Assembly (NCBI RefSeq): GCF_004403395.1
Contig: NZ_SOGN01000044.1
Span: 269,960 to 333,959 of the forward strand
Source of the DNA: Cryobacterium cheniae
GTDB lineage: Bacteria; Actinomycetota; Actinomycetes; Actinomycetales; Microbacteriaceae
Reading direction: 5' to 3'
Length of the DNA stretch: 64,000 nucleotides
In this document: piece by piece, positions 8,741-18,137 of the stretch
Layout: every line of letters starts with the position of its first letter
How positions within the stretch are numbered: the stretch's first letter is position 1
Position numbers and translations under genes: made by a program
The notes under the pieces: model-generated
What the model was told of the DNA's origin: nothing
The model's input: the letters and a program-made list of their open reading frames with translations, nothing else
Database searches by the model: none

Positions 8741-10690
8741 GTGAGCGATACCCCTGCCGATCCCATGGTCGGCCGTCTGATAGACGGTCGCTATCAGGTG
8801 CGCTCCCGGATCGCCCGCGGTGGCATGGCCACCGTCTACCTCGCGACGGACCTGCGCCTCGAACGTCGGGTCGCCATCAAGATCATGCACGGGCACCTTG
8901 CCGACGACAACACGTTCAAGGCCCGCTTCGTGCAGGAGGCCCGCTCGGCCGCCCGGCTCGCCCATCCGAACGTCGTCAACGTCTACGACCAGGGCCAGGA
9001 CGCCGACATGGCCTACCTGGTCATGGAATACCTGCCCGGGATCACCCTGCGCGACCTGCTCAAGGACTACGGCCGTCTCACGAGTGAGCAGACGATGGAC
9101 ATCCTCGAGGCCGTGCTCGCCGGGCTCGCCGCCGCGCACAAGGCCGGGATCGTGCACCGCGACCTCAAACCCGAGAACGTTCTCCTGGCCGACGACGGCC
9201 GGATCAAGATCGGCGACTTCGGGCTGGCCCGCGCCGTCAACAACAACACGGCCACCGGGCAGGCACTGCTCGGCACCATCGCCTACCTCTCCCCCGAACT
9301 CGTCACGCGGGGCATCGCGGATGCCCGCAGCGACATCTATGCGCTCGGCATCATGACCTACGAGATGCTCACCGGCGAGCAGCCCTACGTGGGCGAAGCT
9401 CCCATGCAGATCGCTTATCAGCATGCGAACGACACCGTGCCGCAGCCGAGCGCGCGGGTAGCCACGATTCCGCACGAACTCGACGAGCTGGTGCTCTGGG
9501 CCACGGCCCGCGACCCTGAACAGCGCCCCAGGGACGCCCGCGTGATGCTTGACCAGCTGCTCGATTTGGATAAGCTCGTGCGCCCGGCTCCTCCGGTGTC
9601 CGGGCAGTCCGCGACCATGGTGATGCCCGGCGGCCTGTCCGCGGCTGTGGCCGACGCGGACACCCAGATCCTGGGTGGCGCCCCGCTCGCCGCCGCGGTG
9701 GCTGGCGTGGCCACGGCCGCTGCCACCGAACCTCCCGCCTCCACCACCCTCCTGACCAACACGGCCCGCAGACGCAGGCACCGCGGTTACTGGCTGTTCA
9801 CGCTGGTGCTCATGCTGGCGGCCCTGGCCGGCGGAACCGGCTGGTTCTTCGGCAACGGCCCCGGGTCGGAAGTCCCCATTCCCGCTCTCACCTCGTCATC
9901 CCCCGAAGCCGCCACCGCCCAGCTGTCCGAACTCGGACTGGAGGCGGCACTCGGCACCGAGTTCAGCGGCACCGTCCCCGCCGGGCTCGTCTCGAGCACC
10001 AACCCCGACTCGGGCACTCGCGTGGCCAAGGGCAGCACGGTAACGCTCCGGGTGTCCCAGGGCCCGCAGCCGATCGTGCTGCCCGTACTGGCCGGGCTGA
10101 CAGCCGAGGCGGCCACATCCGCCGTGACCGAGCTGAAGGCCGGTATCGGCGCGACCGATTCCATGTTCGACGACACCGTGGAAACCGGCCTCGTCATCTC
10201 GGCCGCCCGTGAACTCGACGGAGCAGACGTCTCCCAGGGCGGGGACTATTTCGAGGGTATGAACGTCAACCTGGTGGTCTCCCTCGGCCCAGTGCCGGAC
10301 GTGTCCGGCGAGTCGGTCGAGGACGCGACCGCGATCCTGGCGGAGAAGGAGCTGCTCGCCGTCACCGGCGATGAGGTCTTCAGCGACTCCATCGGCGAGG
10401 GGAACGTCGTGCGTGCAGACCCCGTGAACGAGGGTCCGGTTCGCGTCGGCGACAGCTATTCCCTCACGGTCTCCCGCGGTCCGGAACCCATCGTCATTCC
10501 CAATATCGTCGGCATGCCGTGGAACCAGGGCAAGCAGGTGCTCACCGATCTGGGGTTCAAGCTGAGCTACAACCTCGGCGCGGACGCCATCGCGCCGCTG
10601 CTGAGCGTCGCATCGACGGATCCCGTCGCCGGCACCGCCGTGCCCCCGAAGAGCACGATCACCCTCAAGCCGACGAACCCGTTCGGCTAG
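8741..10690 (+). CDS. Membrane Ser/Thr protein kinase with four PASTA domains
   Basis: 649-aa PknB/PknL-type receptor kinase. The kinase domain (about 14-275) has the glycine loop IARGGMATVYLA, Lys47 in VAIK, catalytic Asp141 in HRDLKPENVLL and Asp159 in DFGLA. A Pro/Ala-rich linker leads to one membrane helix (about 349-370), then four PASTA repeats (about 375-649) that bind muropeptides or lipid II outside the cell. The position matches pknL of M. tuberculosis. Likely substrates in this window are the Rv2175c-like protein and the FHA protein, by family analogy only. Confidence 0.94.
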   Translation: MSDTPADPMVGRLIDGRYQVRSRIARGGMATVYLATDLRLERRVAIKIMHGHLADDNTFKARFVQEARSAARLAHPNVVNVYDQGQDADMAYLVMEYLPGITLRDLLKDYGRLTSEQTMDILEAVLAGLAAAHKAGIVHRDLKPENVLLADDGRIKIGDFGLARAVNNNTATGQALLGTIAYLSPELVTRGIADARSDIYALGIMTYEMLTGEQPYVGEAPMQIAYQHANDTVPQPSARVATIPHELDELVLWATARDPEQRPRDARVMLDQLLDLDKLVRPAPPVSGQSATMVMPGGLSAAVADADTQILGGAPLAAAVAGVATAAATEPPASTTLLTNTARRRRHRGYWLFTLVLMLAALAGGTGWFFGNGPGSEVPIPALTSSSPEAATAQLSELGLEAALGTEFSGTVPAGLVSSTNPDSGTRVAKGSTVTLRVSQGPQPIVLPVLAGLTAEAATSAVTELKAGIGATDSMFDDTVETGLVISAARELDGADVSQGGDYFEGMNVNLVVSLGPVPDVSGESVEDATAILAEKELLAVTGDEVFSDSIGEGNVVRADPVNEGPVRVGDSYSLTVSRGPEPIVIPNIVGMPWNQGKQVLTDLGFKLSYNLGADAIAPLLSVASTDPVAGTAVPPKSTITLKPTNPFG

Positions 10691-11077
10691 TCAGCCGCGC
10701 GCGTCCGGTGCGCGAGCGAGCACGCGAAAGTGCCCGTTCCGGTCGAGAGTGACCGGCGGAACGGGCATTCTCGACCGCACCCCGATGCAGCACACGCCGG
10801 TACCTCCCGGCGCAGGATGTGACTTCCAGCGGACGTTCTACCGTGCGCCGAGCTCCACAGGGTGCGCCGCGGGCTAACGCAGCGATTCGCGGCCGCATCG
10901 GACGACGGATGCCGGGCGTCACCCCTGACCCTCCGGTCCCCTCGCTCGGCGTGGCGCGCGTGCAGCGCCGTTCCGCGCGTGGCGTGCCACCCGCACAGCG
11001 GCGCACCTCCAGCGCAGCCCGGCAGCGGGCGCCGGGCCCTCGTAACACGCGAGAGTGCCCGTTCCGGGGCCGGGTGT
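10691..11077. repeat. 387-bp convergent intergenic region with a three-copy repeat
   Basis: No credible gene is seen between the kinase and DAHP synthase stops. A 22-bp sequence beginning CACGCGAAAGTGCCCG occurs at 10721-10742 and again, with one mismatch, at 11046-11067. Between them, at 10753-10772, is an inverted partial copy whose complement is CGAGAATGCCCGTTCCG. The first and inverted copies can form a hairpin with a GC-rich stem (TGCCCGTTCC/GGAACGGGCA), plausibly a terminator for the kinase gene; the copy at 11046 lies just past the DAHP synthase stop. Confidence 0.6.
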
Positions 11078-12448
11078 CTAGCGCGCGGCGAGCTCCTCGG
11101 CGACCAGGAACGCCAGCTCGAGCGACTGCATGTGGTTGAGTCGCGGGTCGCAAAGCGACTCGTAGCGCGTCGCCAGAGCAGCCTCGTCGATGTGCTCGGA
11201 ACCACCCAGGCATTCCGTGACGTCGTCACCGGTGAGCTCGACGTGAACGCCGCCCGGGTGCGTGCCGACGCCGCGATGCGCTTCGAAGAAACCGCGCACC
11301 TCGTCGACGACATCGTCGAAACGACGTGTCTTGTAGCCGGTGGGCGTGGTCACGCCGTTGCCGTGCATCGGGTCCGTGACCCAGAGCGGCTTGGCGTCGC
11401 TGGCCTTGATGGCCTCGAGCAGCGGCGGCAGGGCGTCGCGCACCTTGTCGGCACCCATCCGGGTGATGAAGGTGAGACGGCCGGGCTCGCGGTTCGGGTC
11501 GAGTTTGTCGACCAGGCGCAGCATGTCGTCGGTGGACGTGCTCGGGCCGAGCTTGACCCCGATCGGGTTGCGCACCCGGGAAAGGAAGTCGACGTGAGCG
11601 CCGTCGAGGTCGCGCGTGCGCTCCCCGATCCAGATGAAGTGCGCTGAGGTGTTGTACGGCGTGCCGGTGCGGGAGTCGATCCGGGTCATTGGACGCTCGT
11701 AGTCCATCAACAGCCCCTCGTGGCTGGTGTAGAACTCGGTGCGGCGCATGGCCTCGAAGTCGGCGCCGCAGGCGATCATGAACTTGATCGCCCGGTCGAT
11801 CTCCTTGGCCACCTTCTCGTAGCGCTGGTTGGCCGGGTTCGCGGCGAAACCCTGGTTCCAGCTGTGCACCTGGCGCAGGTCGGCGAAGCCACCCTGGGTG
11901 AAAGCGCGAATGAGATTCAGGGTGGAGGCGGCGGTGTGGTAGCCCTTGACCAGGCGGGCCGGGTCGGCCTCGCGCGATTCGGGGTTGAAGTCGTAGCCAT
12001 TGACGATGTCGCCGCGGTAGGCCGGCAGGGTGACCCCACCCCGGGTCTCGAAGTCGCTGGAGCGGGGCTTGGCGAACTGGCCGGCCATCCGGCCCATCTT
12101 GATCACGGGCATCGACGCGCCGTACGTGAGCACGACAGCCATTTGCAGCACGGTCTTGACCCGGTTGCGGATCTGCTCCGCGGTGGCGCCGCTGAAAGTC
12201 TCGGCGCAGTCGCCGCCCTGCAGCAGGAAGGCATGACCGCTGGCGGCCTCGGCGAGCCGGTCCCGCAGGATGTCGACTTCGCCGGCGAACACGAGCGGAG
12301 GCTGAGTTGACAATTCAGCGGATGCCGAGGCAACCGCATCCGCGTCGGGCCAGGTCGGCTGCTGCTTTATCGGGAGGGTGCGCCAATAGTCCAGGCCGGC
12401 AACCACAGCTCGATCTGCGAGGACGACTGGTTCGGTCGGGTCTACCAC
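11078..12448 (-). CDS. aroG: 3-deoxy-7-phosphoheptulonate synthase, class II
   Basis: First enzyme of the shikimate pathway, joining phosphoenolpyruvate and erythrose 4-phosphate. It is 456 aa from a GTG with AAAGGAATAG upstream. Class II signatures include FLLQGGDCAETF, GRMAGQFAKPRS and WVTDPMHGN, plus the C-terminal GGVHVELTGDDVTECLGG. The length matches the M. tuberculosis enzyme Rv2178c, found in the same neighbourhood. It is convergent with the PASTA kinase. Confidence 0.96.
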   Translation of the reverse strand: MVDPTEPVVLADRAVVAGLDYWRTLPIKQQPTWPDADAVASASAELSTQPPLVFAGEVDILRDRLAEAASGHAFLLQGGDCAETFSGATAEQIRNRVKTVLQMAVVLTYGASMPVIKMGRMAGQFAKPRSSDFETRGGVTLPAYRGDIVNGYDFNPESREADPARLVKGYHTAASTLNLIRAFTQGGFADLRQVHSWNQGFAANPANQRYEKVAKEIDRAIKFMIACGADFEAMRRTEFYTSHEGLLMDYERPMTRIDSRTGTPYNTSAHFIWIGERTRDLDGAHVDFLSRVRNPIGVKLGPSTSTDDMLRLVDKLDPNREPGRLTFITRMGADKVRDALPPLLEAIKASDAKPLWVTDPMHGNGVTTPTGYKTRRFDDVVDEVRGFFEAHRGVGTHPGGVHVELTGDDVTECLGGSEHIDEAALATRYESLCDPRLNHMQSLELAFLVAEELAAR

Positions 12449-12541
12449 GGGACTATTCCTTTTTTCTTTGGTCCGACGCGAAAAAACCGCGTGCGTGACT
12501 GCGGGGGCAGGGCCTTCCGGCCATTCGGCAACCCCCTGATT

Positions 12542-13231
12542 CTATCGGGTCAGGTTGGCACGCTTTTCTTTGACGCTGGTCGCGTAGACGTCCACGTACT
12601 CCTGCCGGCTCAGAGCCTGCAACTCGTACATCAGCTCGTCGGTCACGGAGCGGAGCACGAAACGGTCCCCCTCCATGCCGTCGAAACGGCTGAAGTCGAG
12701 GGGTTCACCGATCACGATGCCGATCCGGCGCACCTTCGGGATGCGGGTGCCCGTCGGCATCGCCTTCTCGGTGTCGATCATGGCCACGGGGATGACCGGG
12801 ACCTCAGCCTCGAGCACCATGCGTGCCACGCCTGTGCGGCCGCGGTACATTTTGGCGTCGGGACTGCGGGTACCCTCCGGGTAGATCCCGAGCACGCCAC
12901 CGGCACCCAGGACGCGCAGGCCGGTGTTGAGCGAGTCCTCGGAGGCCTTGCCGCCCGACCGGTCGATCGGCAGCTGGCCGGTGGCCTTGAAGAACTGGCG
13001 GGTCGCCCATCCTTTGAGTCCCTTGCCCGTGAAGTACTCGCTCTTGGCCAGGAAGACGACCCGCCGCGGCACAACCAAAGGCAGGAAGACCGAGTCGATG
13101 AACGACAGGTGATTGCTCGCGAGGATCACACCGCCCTCTTTGGGGATGTTCTCGAGCCCGACCACCCAGGGCCGGAAGATGGCCAGCAGCAGAGGGCCGA
13201 TGACAATGTTTTTCATGAGCCAGTAGAACAT
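12542..13231 (-). CDS. 1-acyl-sn-glycerol-3-phosphate acyltransferase family protein (PlsC-like)
   Basis: 229 aa. Contains the acyltransferase HX4D motif in ASNHLSFIDSVFLP and the second motif YPEGTRSPD; an N-terminal hydrophobic segment (about 8-22) anchors it to the membrane. Expected to transfer an acyl chain in phospholipid synthesis. M. tuberculosis has a homologue (Rv2182c) in the matching region. GGGAG precedes the ATG. It lies 27 bases after the glucokinase gene on the same strand, so the two may be co-transcribed. Confidence 0.9.
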   Translation of the reverse strand: MFYWLMKNIVIGPLLLAIFRPWVVGLENIPKEGGVILASNHLSFIDSVFLPLVVPRRVVFLAKSEYFTGKGLKGWATRQFFKATGQLPIDRSGGKASEDSLNTGLRVLGAGGVLGIYPEGTRSPDAKMYRGRTGVARMVLEAEVPVIPVAMIDTEKAMPTGTRIPKVRRIGIVIGEPLDFSRFDGMEGDRFVLRSVTDELMYELQALSRQEYVDVYATSVKEKRANLTR

Positions 13232-13258
13232 CGTTGCTCCCTCGGTAACCCGGAAAGC

Positions 13259-14206
13259 CTACTGCGCTAAGACGTGTTTCCGCGCCAGGTCGGCTGCTCC
13301 GACTACTCCGGCGTCGTTGACGAGCTGTGCGATGGCGAATTCGGCCTCGGGGTGAAAGCCCCTGGCCGGCAGGTTTTCGAGGTAGGCGGCACGGATGGGC
13401 TCGAGCAGCAGCTCGCCGGCAGCGGCGACTCCCCCGCCGAAGACGAAGATCTGCGGGTCGAGCACCGCCGCCAGGCTGGAGCAGGCCTGCCCGAGCGAGC
13501 CGCCCAGCTGCCGCAGTGCGGCCAGAGCGCCGTTGTCGCCCTCCTGGATCAGACGACCGACCTCCTTGCCGGTCAGCTTGCCCTTGCGTTCACGGGCGGC
13601 CGCGAGGCCGAGGCCGATTCCGCCGGCATCCGCCATCTCGGTGGCAATACGCAGAAGGGCCCGGCCCGAGCCGTACTGCTCGATGCAGCCGTGGGCACCG
13701 CAGCCGCAGAGTCGTCCACCCGGCACCACACGCAGGTGCCCGAGTTCGGCGGCACAGCCGAAGCCGCCGCGGAACAGGCGGCTGTTGGCGACGATCGCCC
13801 CACCCACGCCGGTGCCGATGGTGAGCGTGACCATGTCGCTGTAGCCGCGGCCGGCTCCGAAGGTGAATTCCGCCCAGCCGGCGGCGTTCGCGTCGTTCTC
13901 GATCAGAATGGGCATCTCAAGCCGGGCTTCGAGGGTGGCCCGGAGCGGTTCGTGGCGCCAGTTGACGTTGGGCCCGTAGTAAACGGTGGACTGGGCGGCG
14001 TCGATGAAGCCGGCCGCGGCGATCCCGGCCGCTACGACCTCCTCGCCCTCGGAGAGGTCGGTGATCATCTCGACCACGGCGTCCTCGATCCCGCGAGGAT
14101 CACTCGCGGTGGTCGGGCGTCGATCCGAGCGGATGATCGTTCCGAGTTCGTCGACCAGGGCCGCGGCGATTTTAGTGCCGCCGATGTCGATACCAATGGC
14201 GTGCAC
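13259..14206 (-). CDS. ROK-family glucokinase
   Basis: 315 aa from GTG 14206; a longer in-frame reading to 14272 adds a basic, non-conserved stretch. The N-terminal phosphate loop is AIGIDIGGTKIAAALV. The ROK signature region includes ELGHLRVVPGG and the zinc-binding Cys cluster CGCGAHGCIEQYGSG. Catalytic Asp lies in IENDANAAGWAEF. Length and motifs fit the actinobacterial glucose kinase group, which phosphorylates glucose with ATP or polyphosphate. Confidence 0.9.
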   Translation of the reverse strand: MHAIGIDIGGTKIAAALVDELGTIIRSDRRPTTASDPRGIEDAVVEMITDLSEGEEVVAAGIAAAGFIDAAQSTVYYGPNVNWRHEPLRATLEARLEMPILIENDANAAGWAEFTFGAGRGYSDMVTLTIGTGVGGAIVANSRLFRGGFGCAAELGHLRVVPGGRLCGCGAHGCIEQYGSGRALLRIATEMADAGGIGLGLAAARERKGKLTGKEVGRLIQEGDNGALAALRQLGGSLGQACSSLAAVLDPQIFVFGGGVAAAGELLLEPIRAAYLENLPARGFHPEAEFAIAQLVNDAGVVGAADLARKHVLAQ

Positions 14207-14322
14207 AGAGGACTTCTTTCGTCGATGGATGAAGCGAAACGCTCGGCACGGCGAACAGGGAAGCCGGTGCATCCACCTAGAGTGTAGTGAATCAAGACAC
14301 TGCCAGGCGAAACGTGCGCTTT

Positions 14323-14336
14323 CACGTACCGACGTG
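14323..14336. promoter_or_regulatory. Inverted repeat upstream of the acyl-CoA synthetase gene
   Basis: CACGT-ACCG-ACGTG, a 5+4+5 perfect inverted repeat 45 bases before the GTG at 14381 and next to a TAGAGT-like -10. A candidate operator only. The rest of 14207-14380 shows nothing else clear. Confidence 0.3.
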
Positions 14337-14380
14337 GGTAGAGTGGGGCGACTTGCCCGCCCGGTACCAGAGGAGTTACC

Positions 14381-16213
14381 GTGAAACAGTACGATATGCC
14401 CGCCAGCGTTGCCGCAGACCCACCAGCCAATGTCACCGATCTTCTGGTCGACCGCGTCGCGGCGACGCCCGACTCCGTGCTGTTCTCATTGCCGAGCAAC
14501 GGGGGCTGGACACCCGTCACCACGTCGGAGTTCCACGCGCAGGTCGTCGCGTTGGCGAAGGGATTCGTCGCGGCCGGTATCCAGCCCGGCGACAAGATCG
14601 GCCTGATGTGCAAGACCCGCTACGAGTGGACGTTGATCGACTTCGCCACCTGGTTCGCCGGTGCCGTGCTCGTCCCCGTCTACGAGACCAGCTCACCCAC
14701 TCAGATCCAGTGGATCCTGGGCGACTCCGACGCGGCCGCAGTGATAGTCGAAACCGCCGAGCACTTCTCCCGCTTCGACGAGGTGCACCCCGAACTCGGC
14801 AGCGTGCAGAAGGTTTGGCAGATCGACCTCGGTGACCTCGACAAGCTCACCGCGTCCGGAGTCGACGTGCCGGATGCCGAAATCGAGCGCCGCCGGTCTC
14901 TCGCCGTGGGTTCGGACATCGCCACGCTGATCTATACCTCGGGTTCCACAGGCCGCCCCAAGGGTTGTGTGCTCACCCACTCCAACTTCGTCGAGACGTC
15001 ACGCAACTCGGCGGTGGCCCTGAAAGAGGTGGTCAGTGACGCGAACGGCGCGTCCACGCTGCTGTTCATCACCACCGCGCACGTTTTCGCCCGGTTCATC
15101 TCCGTGCTCTGCGTGCACGCCGGCGTGCGCGTCGGCCACCAGCCCGACACCCGGAAGCTGCTCGAATCGCTCGGCACCTTCAAACCGACCTTCCTGCTCG
15201 CCGTGCCGCGGGTGTTCGAGAAGGTCTACAACTCCGCCGAACAGAAGGCGACGGCCGCGGGCCGAGGCAATATCTTCGAGGCGGCCGCCCAGGTCGCCGT
15301 CGATCACTCGGTGCTGCTCGACCAGGGCAAGAGCATCCCGCTCATGCTGAAGCTCAAGTTCATGCTCTTCGACCGGCTGGTGTACAGCAAGCTGCGCGCC
15401 GCCATGGGCGGCAACGTGAAGTACGCCGTCTCCGGTTCGGCTCCCCTCGGCATGCACCTCGGCCACTTCTACCACAGCCTGGGAATCAAGATCCTGGAGG
15501 GCTACGGCCTCACCGAGACAACCGCGCCGACCACCGTGGGCCTGGCCACCAAGTTCAAGATCGGCACCGTCGGCCCGCCCCTTCCCGGAGTCTCGGTGCG
15601 CGTTCTGGACGACGGAGAGATCGAGGTCAAGGGCGTCAACGTCTTCAAGGAGTACTGGAAGAATCCCGAGGCCACCGCAGCGACCTTCAACGAAGGCTGG
15701 CTGCGCACCGGTGACATCGGCGCCATGGACGGTGACGGCTTCCTCACCATCACCGGGCGCAAGAAGGAGATCATCGTCACCGCCGGCGGCAAGAACGTCG
15801 CCCCGGCGGCGTTGGAGGACCCGATCCGGTCCAATCCGCTGATCGGCCAGGTGGTGGTCGTCGGCGATCGCAAGCCCTTCATCGCCGCGCTGGTCACGCT
15901 CGACCCCGACATGCTCGCGGTCTGGTTGAACAACAACGGTGAGGATGCGGCCATGACGCTGGCCGAGGCATCCGTCAACCCGAAGGTGCTCGCCGAGGTT
16001 CAGCGTGCCGTCGACCACGCCAACGACCACGTCTCCCGGGCGGAGTCGATCCGCAAGTTCACGGTGCTGACCACCGAACTCACCGAGGCGGCGGGGTACC
16101 TGACCCCGAAGATGAGCATCAAGCGGGACATCATCCTGCGGGACTTCGCCGACCAGATCGAGGGGATGTACGCGGGCGCCCCGGTGACCGGGTCGAACCC
16201 GGTCAATAGCTAG
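14381..16213 (+). CDS. Long-chain fatty acid-CoA ligase (FadD15-like)
   Basis: 610-aa AMP-forming acyl-CoA synthetase. ATP-binding motif YTSGSTGRPKGCVLTHSN, motif EGYGLTETTAP, and the hinge/lid TGDIGAMDGDGFLTITGRKK are all present. A final Lys suited to adenylation lies in LTPKMSIKRDI. It activates fatty acids for lipid synthesis or breakdown. GTG start with GAGGAG 8 bases upstream. Gene position parallels fadD15 (Rv2187) of M. tuberculosis. Confidence 0.93.
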   Translation: MKQYDMPASVAADPPANVTDLLVDRVAATPDSVLFSLPSNGGWTPVTTSEFHAQVVALAKGFVAAGIQPGDKIGLMCKTRYEWTLIDFATWFAGAVLVPVYETSSPTQIQWILGDSDAAAVIVETAEHFSRFDEVHPELGSVQKVWQIDLGDLDKLTASGVDVPDAEIERRRSLAVGSDIATLIYTSGSTGRPKGCVLTHSNFVETSRNSAVALKEVVSDANGASTLLFITTAHVFARFISVLCVHAGVRVGHQPDTRKLLESLGTFKPTFLLAVPRVFEKVYNSAEQKATAAGRGNIFEAAAQVAVDHSVLLDQGKSIPLMLKLKFMLFDRLVYSKLRAAMGGNVKYAVSGSAPLGMHLGHFYHSLGIKILEGYGLTETTAPTTVGLATKFKIGTVGPPLPGVSVRVLDDGEIEVKGVNVFKEYWKNPEATAATFNEGWLRTGDIGAMDGDGFLTITGRKKEIIVTAGGKNVAPAALEDPIRSNPLIGQVVVVGDRKPFIAALVTLDPDMLAVWLNNNGEDAAMTLAEASVNPKVLAEVQRAVDHANDHVSRAESIRKFTVLTTELTEAAGYLTPKMSIKRDIILRDFADQIEGMYAGAPVTGSNPVNS

Positions 16214-16225
16214 AGCGTTCCGCGA

Positions 16226-16273
16226 GACACGAAGAGGCCCCGTCGTCACCGGACGACGGGGCCTCTTCGTGTC
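16226..16273. terminator. Perfect 22-bp stem bidirectional terminator
   Basis: Two perfectly complementary 22-base arms (16226-16247 and 16252-16273) around the loop ACCG, placed between convergent acyl-CoA synthetase and deformylase genes. There is no strong T run on either side, as is common for actinobacterial terminators. Confidence 0.85.
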
Positions 16274-16288
16274 CTGCGAACGTGGAGG

Positions 16289-16798
16289 TCAGAACCAGGT
16301 CGACTCGCGGACCTCCTTCATGGCGGCCCGCCGATTCTCCTTGTCGAGGCGGTCCAGGTAGAGCAGACCGTCGAGGTGGTCCGTCTCGTGCTGCAGCGCC
16401 TGGGCCATGATGCCGGTGCCGGAGAGCTCGACCGCCGCGCCGTCGAGGTCGATTCCACTCACCCGGGCGAACGGGTACCTCGTGGTGGGATACCAGAGGC
16501 CCGGCACCGAGAGGCAGCCCTCGTCGACGAGTTCGGGCTCCCCCGAGACCTCCACGAGGACCGGGTTGAGGATGTACCCGATCCTGCCATCGACGTTGAA
16601 GCTGAACGCGCGCAGATTCACGCCGATCTGGGAGGCCGCGACGCCTGCCCGGCCGGGCAGGCGCACGCTGTCGACCAGGTCCTCGACCAGGCTCCTCACC
16701 CGGGCATCGATCATGTCGATCGGGTCGGAGACGGTTTTGAGGACGGGATCTCCGAGGAGACGGATCTGGCGCTCAGGCAAGTGAGGACTCCAAGTCAT
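16289..16798 (-). CDS. def: Peptide deformylase
   Basis: Metalloenzyme removing the N-formyl group from nascent proteins, 169 aa. The three family motifs are GVAASQIGV (variant of GxGxAAxQ), EGCLSVPG with the metal-binding Cys, and QHETDHLDG with two metal-binding His and the catalytic Glu. The first motif has Val in place of the usual second Gly region, as in some actinobacterial deformylases. It may follow the MinD-like gene in a minus-strand unit, with a gap of about 50 bases. Confidence 0.95.
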   Translation of the reverse strand: MTWSPHLPERQIRLLGDPVLKTVSDPIDMIDARVRSLVEDLVDSVRLPGRAGVAASQIGVNLRAFSFNVDGRIGYILNPVLVEVSGEPELVDEGCLSVPGLWYPTTRYPFARVSGIDLDGAAVELSGTGIMAQALQHETDHLDGLLYLDRLDKENRRAAMKEVRESTWF

Positions 16799-16849
16799 TG
16801 ATGCGGTGGTGCGGGGCGGTGTGTCCGATCGGGTCAGCCTCTCATCACC

Positions 16850-18100
16850 TCAGACGCCGCGGTCGGCCGGCAGACCCTCCACGACGACGGCCGCCAGGGT
16901 GCGGGCGGCCAGCCGGGTGATGGGCTTCAGATCGTCGAAGGAGATGACGCTGCCCGCGGCGAGCTGGGGGTCCCAGGGGATGCGCACGATCTCCCGGACC
17001 CGGGACCGGAAGTGCGATTCGATCTCTTCGAGCTTCACCAGGTTCGTGCCCTGCGTCGCCGTGTTGAGCGCGACCACCGCGTTGCGGACCAGGTCGCCGT
17101 AGCCGTTGGCTTCGAGCCAGGTCAGCGTTTCGGACGCCAACCGGGCCTCGTCGATGCTGCCCCCGGAGACGATGACGATCGAATCGGCGCGCTGCAGGGT
17201 GGCGCGCATGACGCTGTGCACGATTCCGGTGCCGCAGTCGGTGAGCATGATCGAGTAATATCGCGCGGCGAGGTCGGCGACGACGTTGTAGTCGTCCTCG
17301 TCGAACGCTTCGGAGAGGAGCGGGTCGGTGTCGGATGCGAGAATGTCGAGCCGGGTGCCGTCGCGGGAGACCAGTGTCGAGAAATCGGTGTATCCGCCGA
17401 TCGACGCCGCCTTCGTGACCACGTCGCGCACGGTGGACCTGGTCTGTTTCGTGACCCGTTCGGAGAGGGTGCCCCGGTCGGGGTTCGCGTCGACGGCGAT
17501 GATGCGGTCGTCACGGGCGTCGGCCAGAGCCATGCCCAGGAGCGCAGTGACGGTCGTTTTGCCGACCCCGCCCTTGCGGGTGAGGATCGGTACGAAGCGG
17601 GTGCCCCCGTCGAAGTCCTTGCGGATGCGTTCGTCGAGTTGCGTGTGCGCGCGCACCCGGGCCGAGTCGCCGAGGTTCACCAGGTGCAGGGTCGCCGCGA
17701 AGACGAAACTGTTCCAGGCTCCGCGGGGCGGCGGCTGGGTGCGCCGGTTGACGGCCAGCAGACGGTCGGGTGTGAGCATGGCCGCGGACTCGGGCGCCGA
17801 TCCGCCGGCGGGACGCAGGGTCTCCCGGCGGGACTGCAGCACGGCGTCGCTCGCAGCCGGGCCGGCCAGGGCTCGCACCGCCCCCGTGACGCCGGACCGC
17901 CGGTCGGGGCGTGCGAGGGCCGGAGTGCTGATCTCGATGGTGTGCGTGGCGGGGCGGTGCAGGTTCTCCGGCAGGGCCGCCGCCAGGTTCACGATCGTGT
18001 GCGGCGGCAGCTCACTGTGGTATTCGTCGCCCGGTTGGGTGAGAGGCGACCTGGAGGCGTCCGGACCGGACACCTCCGCGCCTGTGCGCTTATCTGACAA
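16850..18100 (-). CDS. MinD/ParA-like P-loop ATPase with long N-terminal extension
   Basis: 416 aa. Residues about 1-165 are low-complexity, rich in Pro/Arg/Ala. The ATPase domain then has a deviant Walker A TRKGGVGKTTVTALLGMA and AVDANPDRGTLSERV, with switch region LTDCGTGIVHSV. This type occurs in Actinobacteria as a stand-alone MinD-like protein, including ones near type VII secretion genes, but no such genes are visible here. TTG appears to be the start, with a GAAGGG upstream. It follows pyruvate carboxylase by 37 bases. The specific role is unknown. Confidence 0.75.
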   Translation of the reverse strand: MSDKRTGAEVSGPDASRSPLTQPGDEYHSELPPHTIVNLAAALPENLHRPATHTIEISTPALARPDRRSGVTGAVRALAGPAASDAVLQSRRETLRPAGGSAPESAAMLTPDRLLAVNRRTQPPPRGAWNSFVFAATLHLVNLGDSARVRAHTQLDERIRKDFDGGTRFVPILTRKGGVGKTTVTALLGMALADARDDRIIAVDANPDRGTLSERVTKQTRSTVRDVVTKAASIGGYTDFSTLVSRDGTRLDILASDTDPLLSEAFDEDDYNVVADLAARYYSIMLTDCGTGIVHSVMRATLQRADSIVIVSGGSIDEARLASETLTWLEANGYGDLVRNAVVALNTATQGTNLVKLEEIESHFRSRVREIVRIPWDPQLAAGSVISFDDLKPITRLAARTLAAVVVEGLPADRGV

Positions 18101-18137
18101 AAAAGATCAGCCCTTCGGTCGAGAGATCGCTCCCAGC

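Noticed and set aside
10687..11313. 208-codon minus-strand frame across the kinase-DAHP synthase gap
   Set aside because: It overlaps the DAHP synthase 3' end in another frame and is Arg/Ser/Thr-rich, as expected from GC-rich shadow reading.
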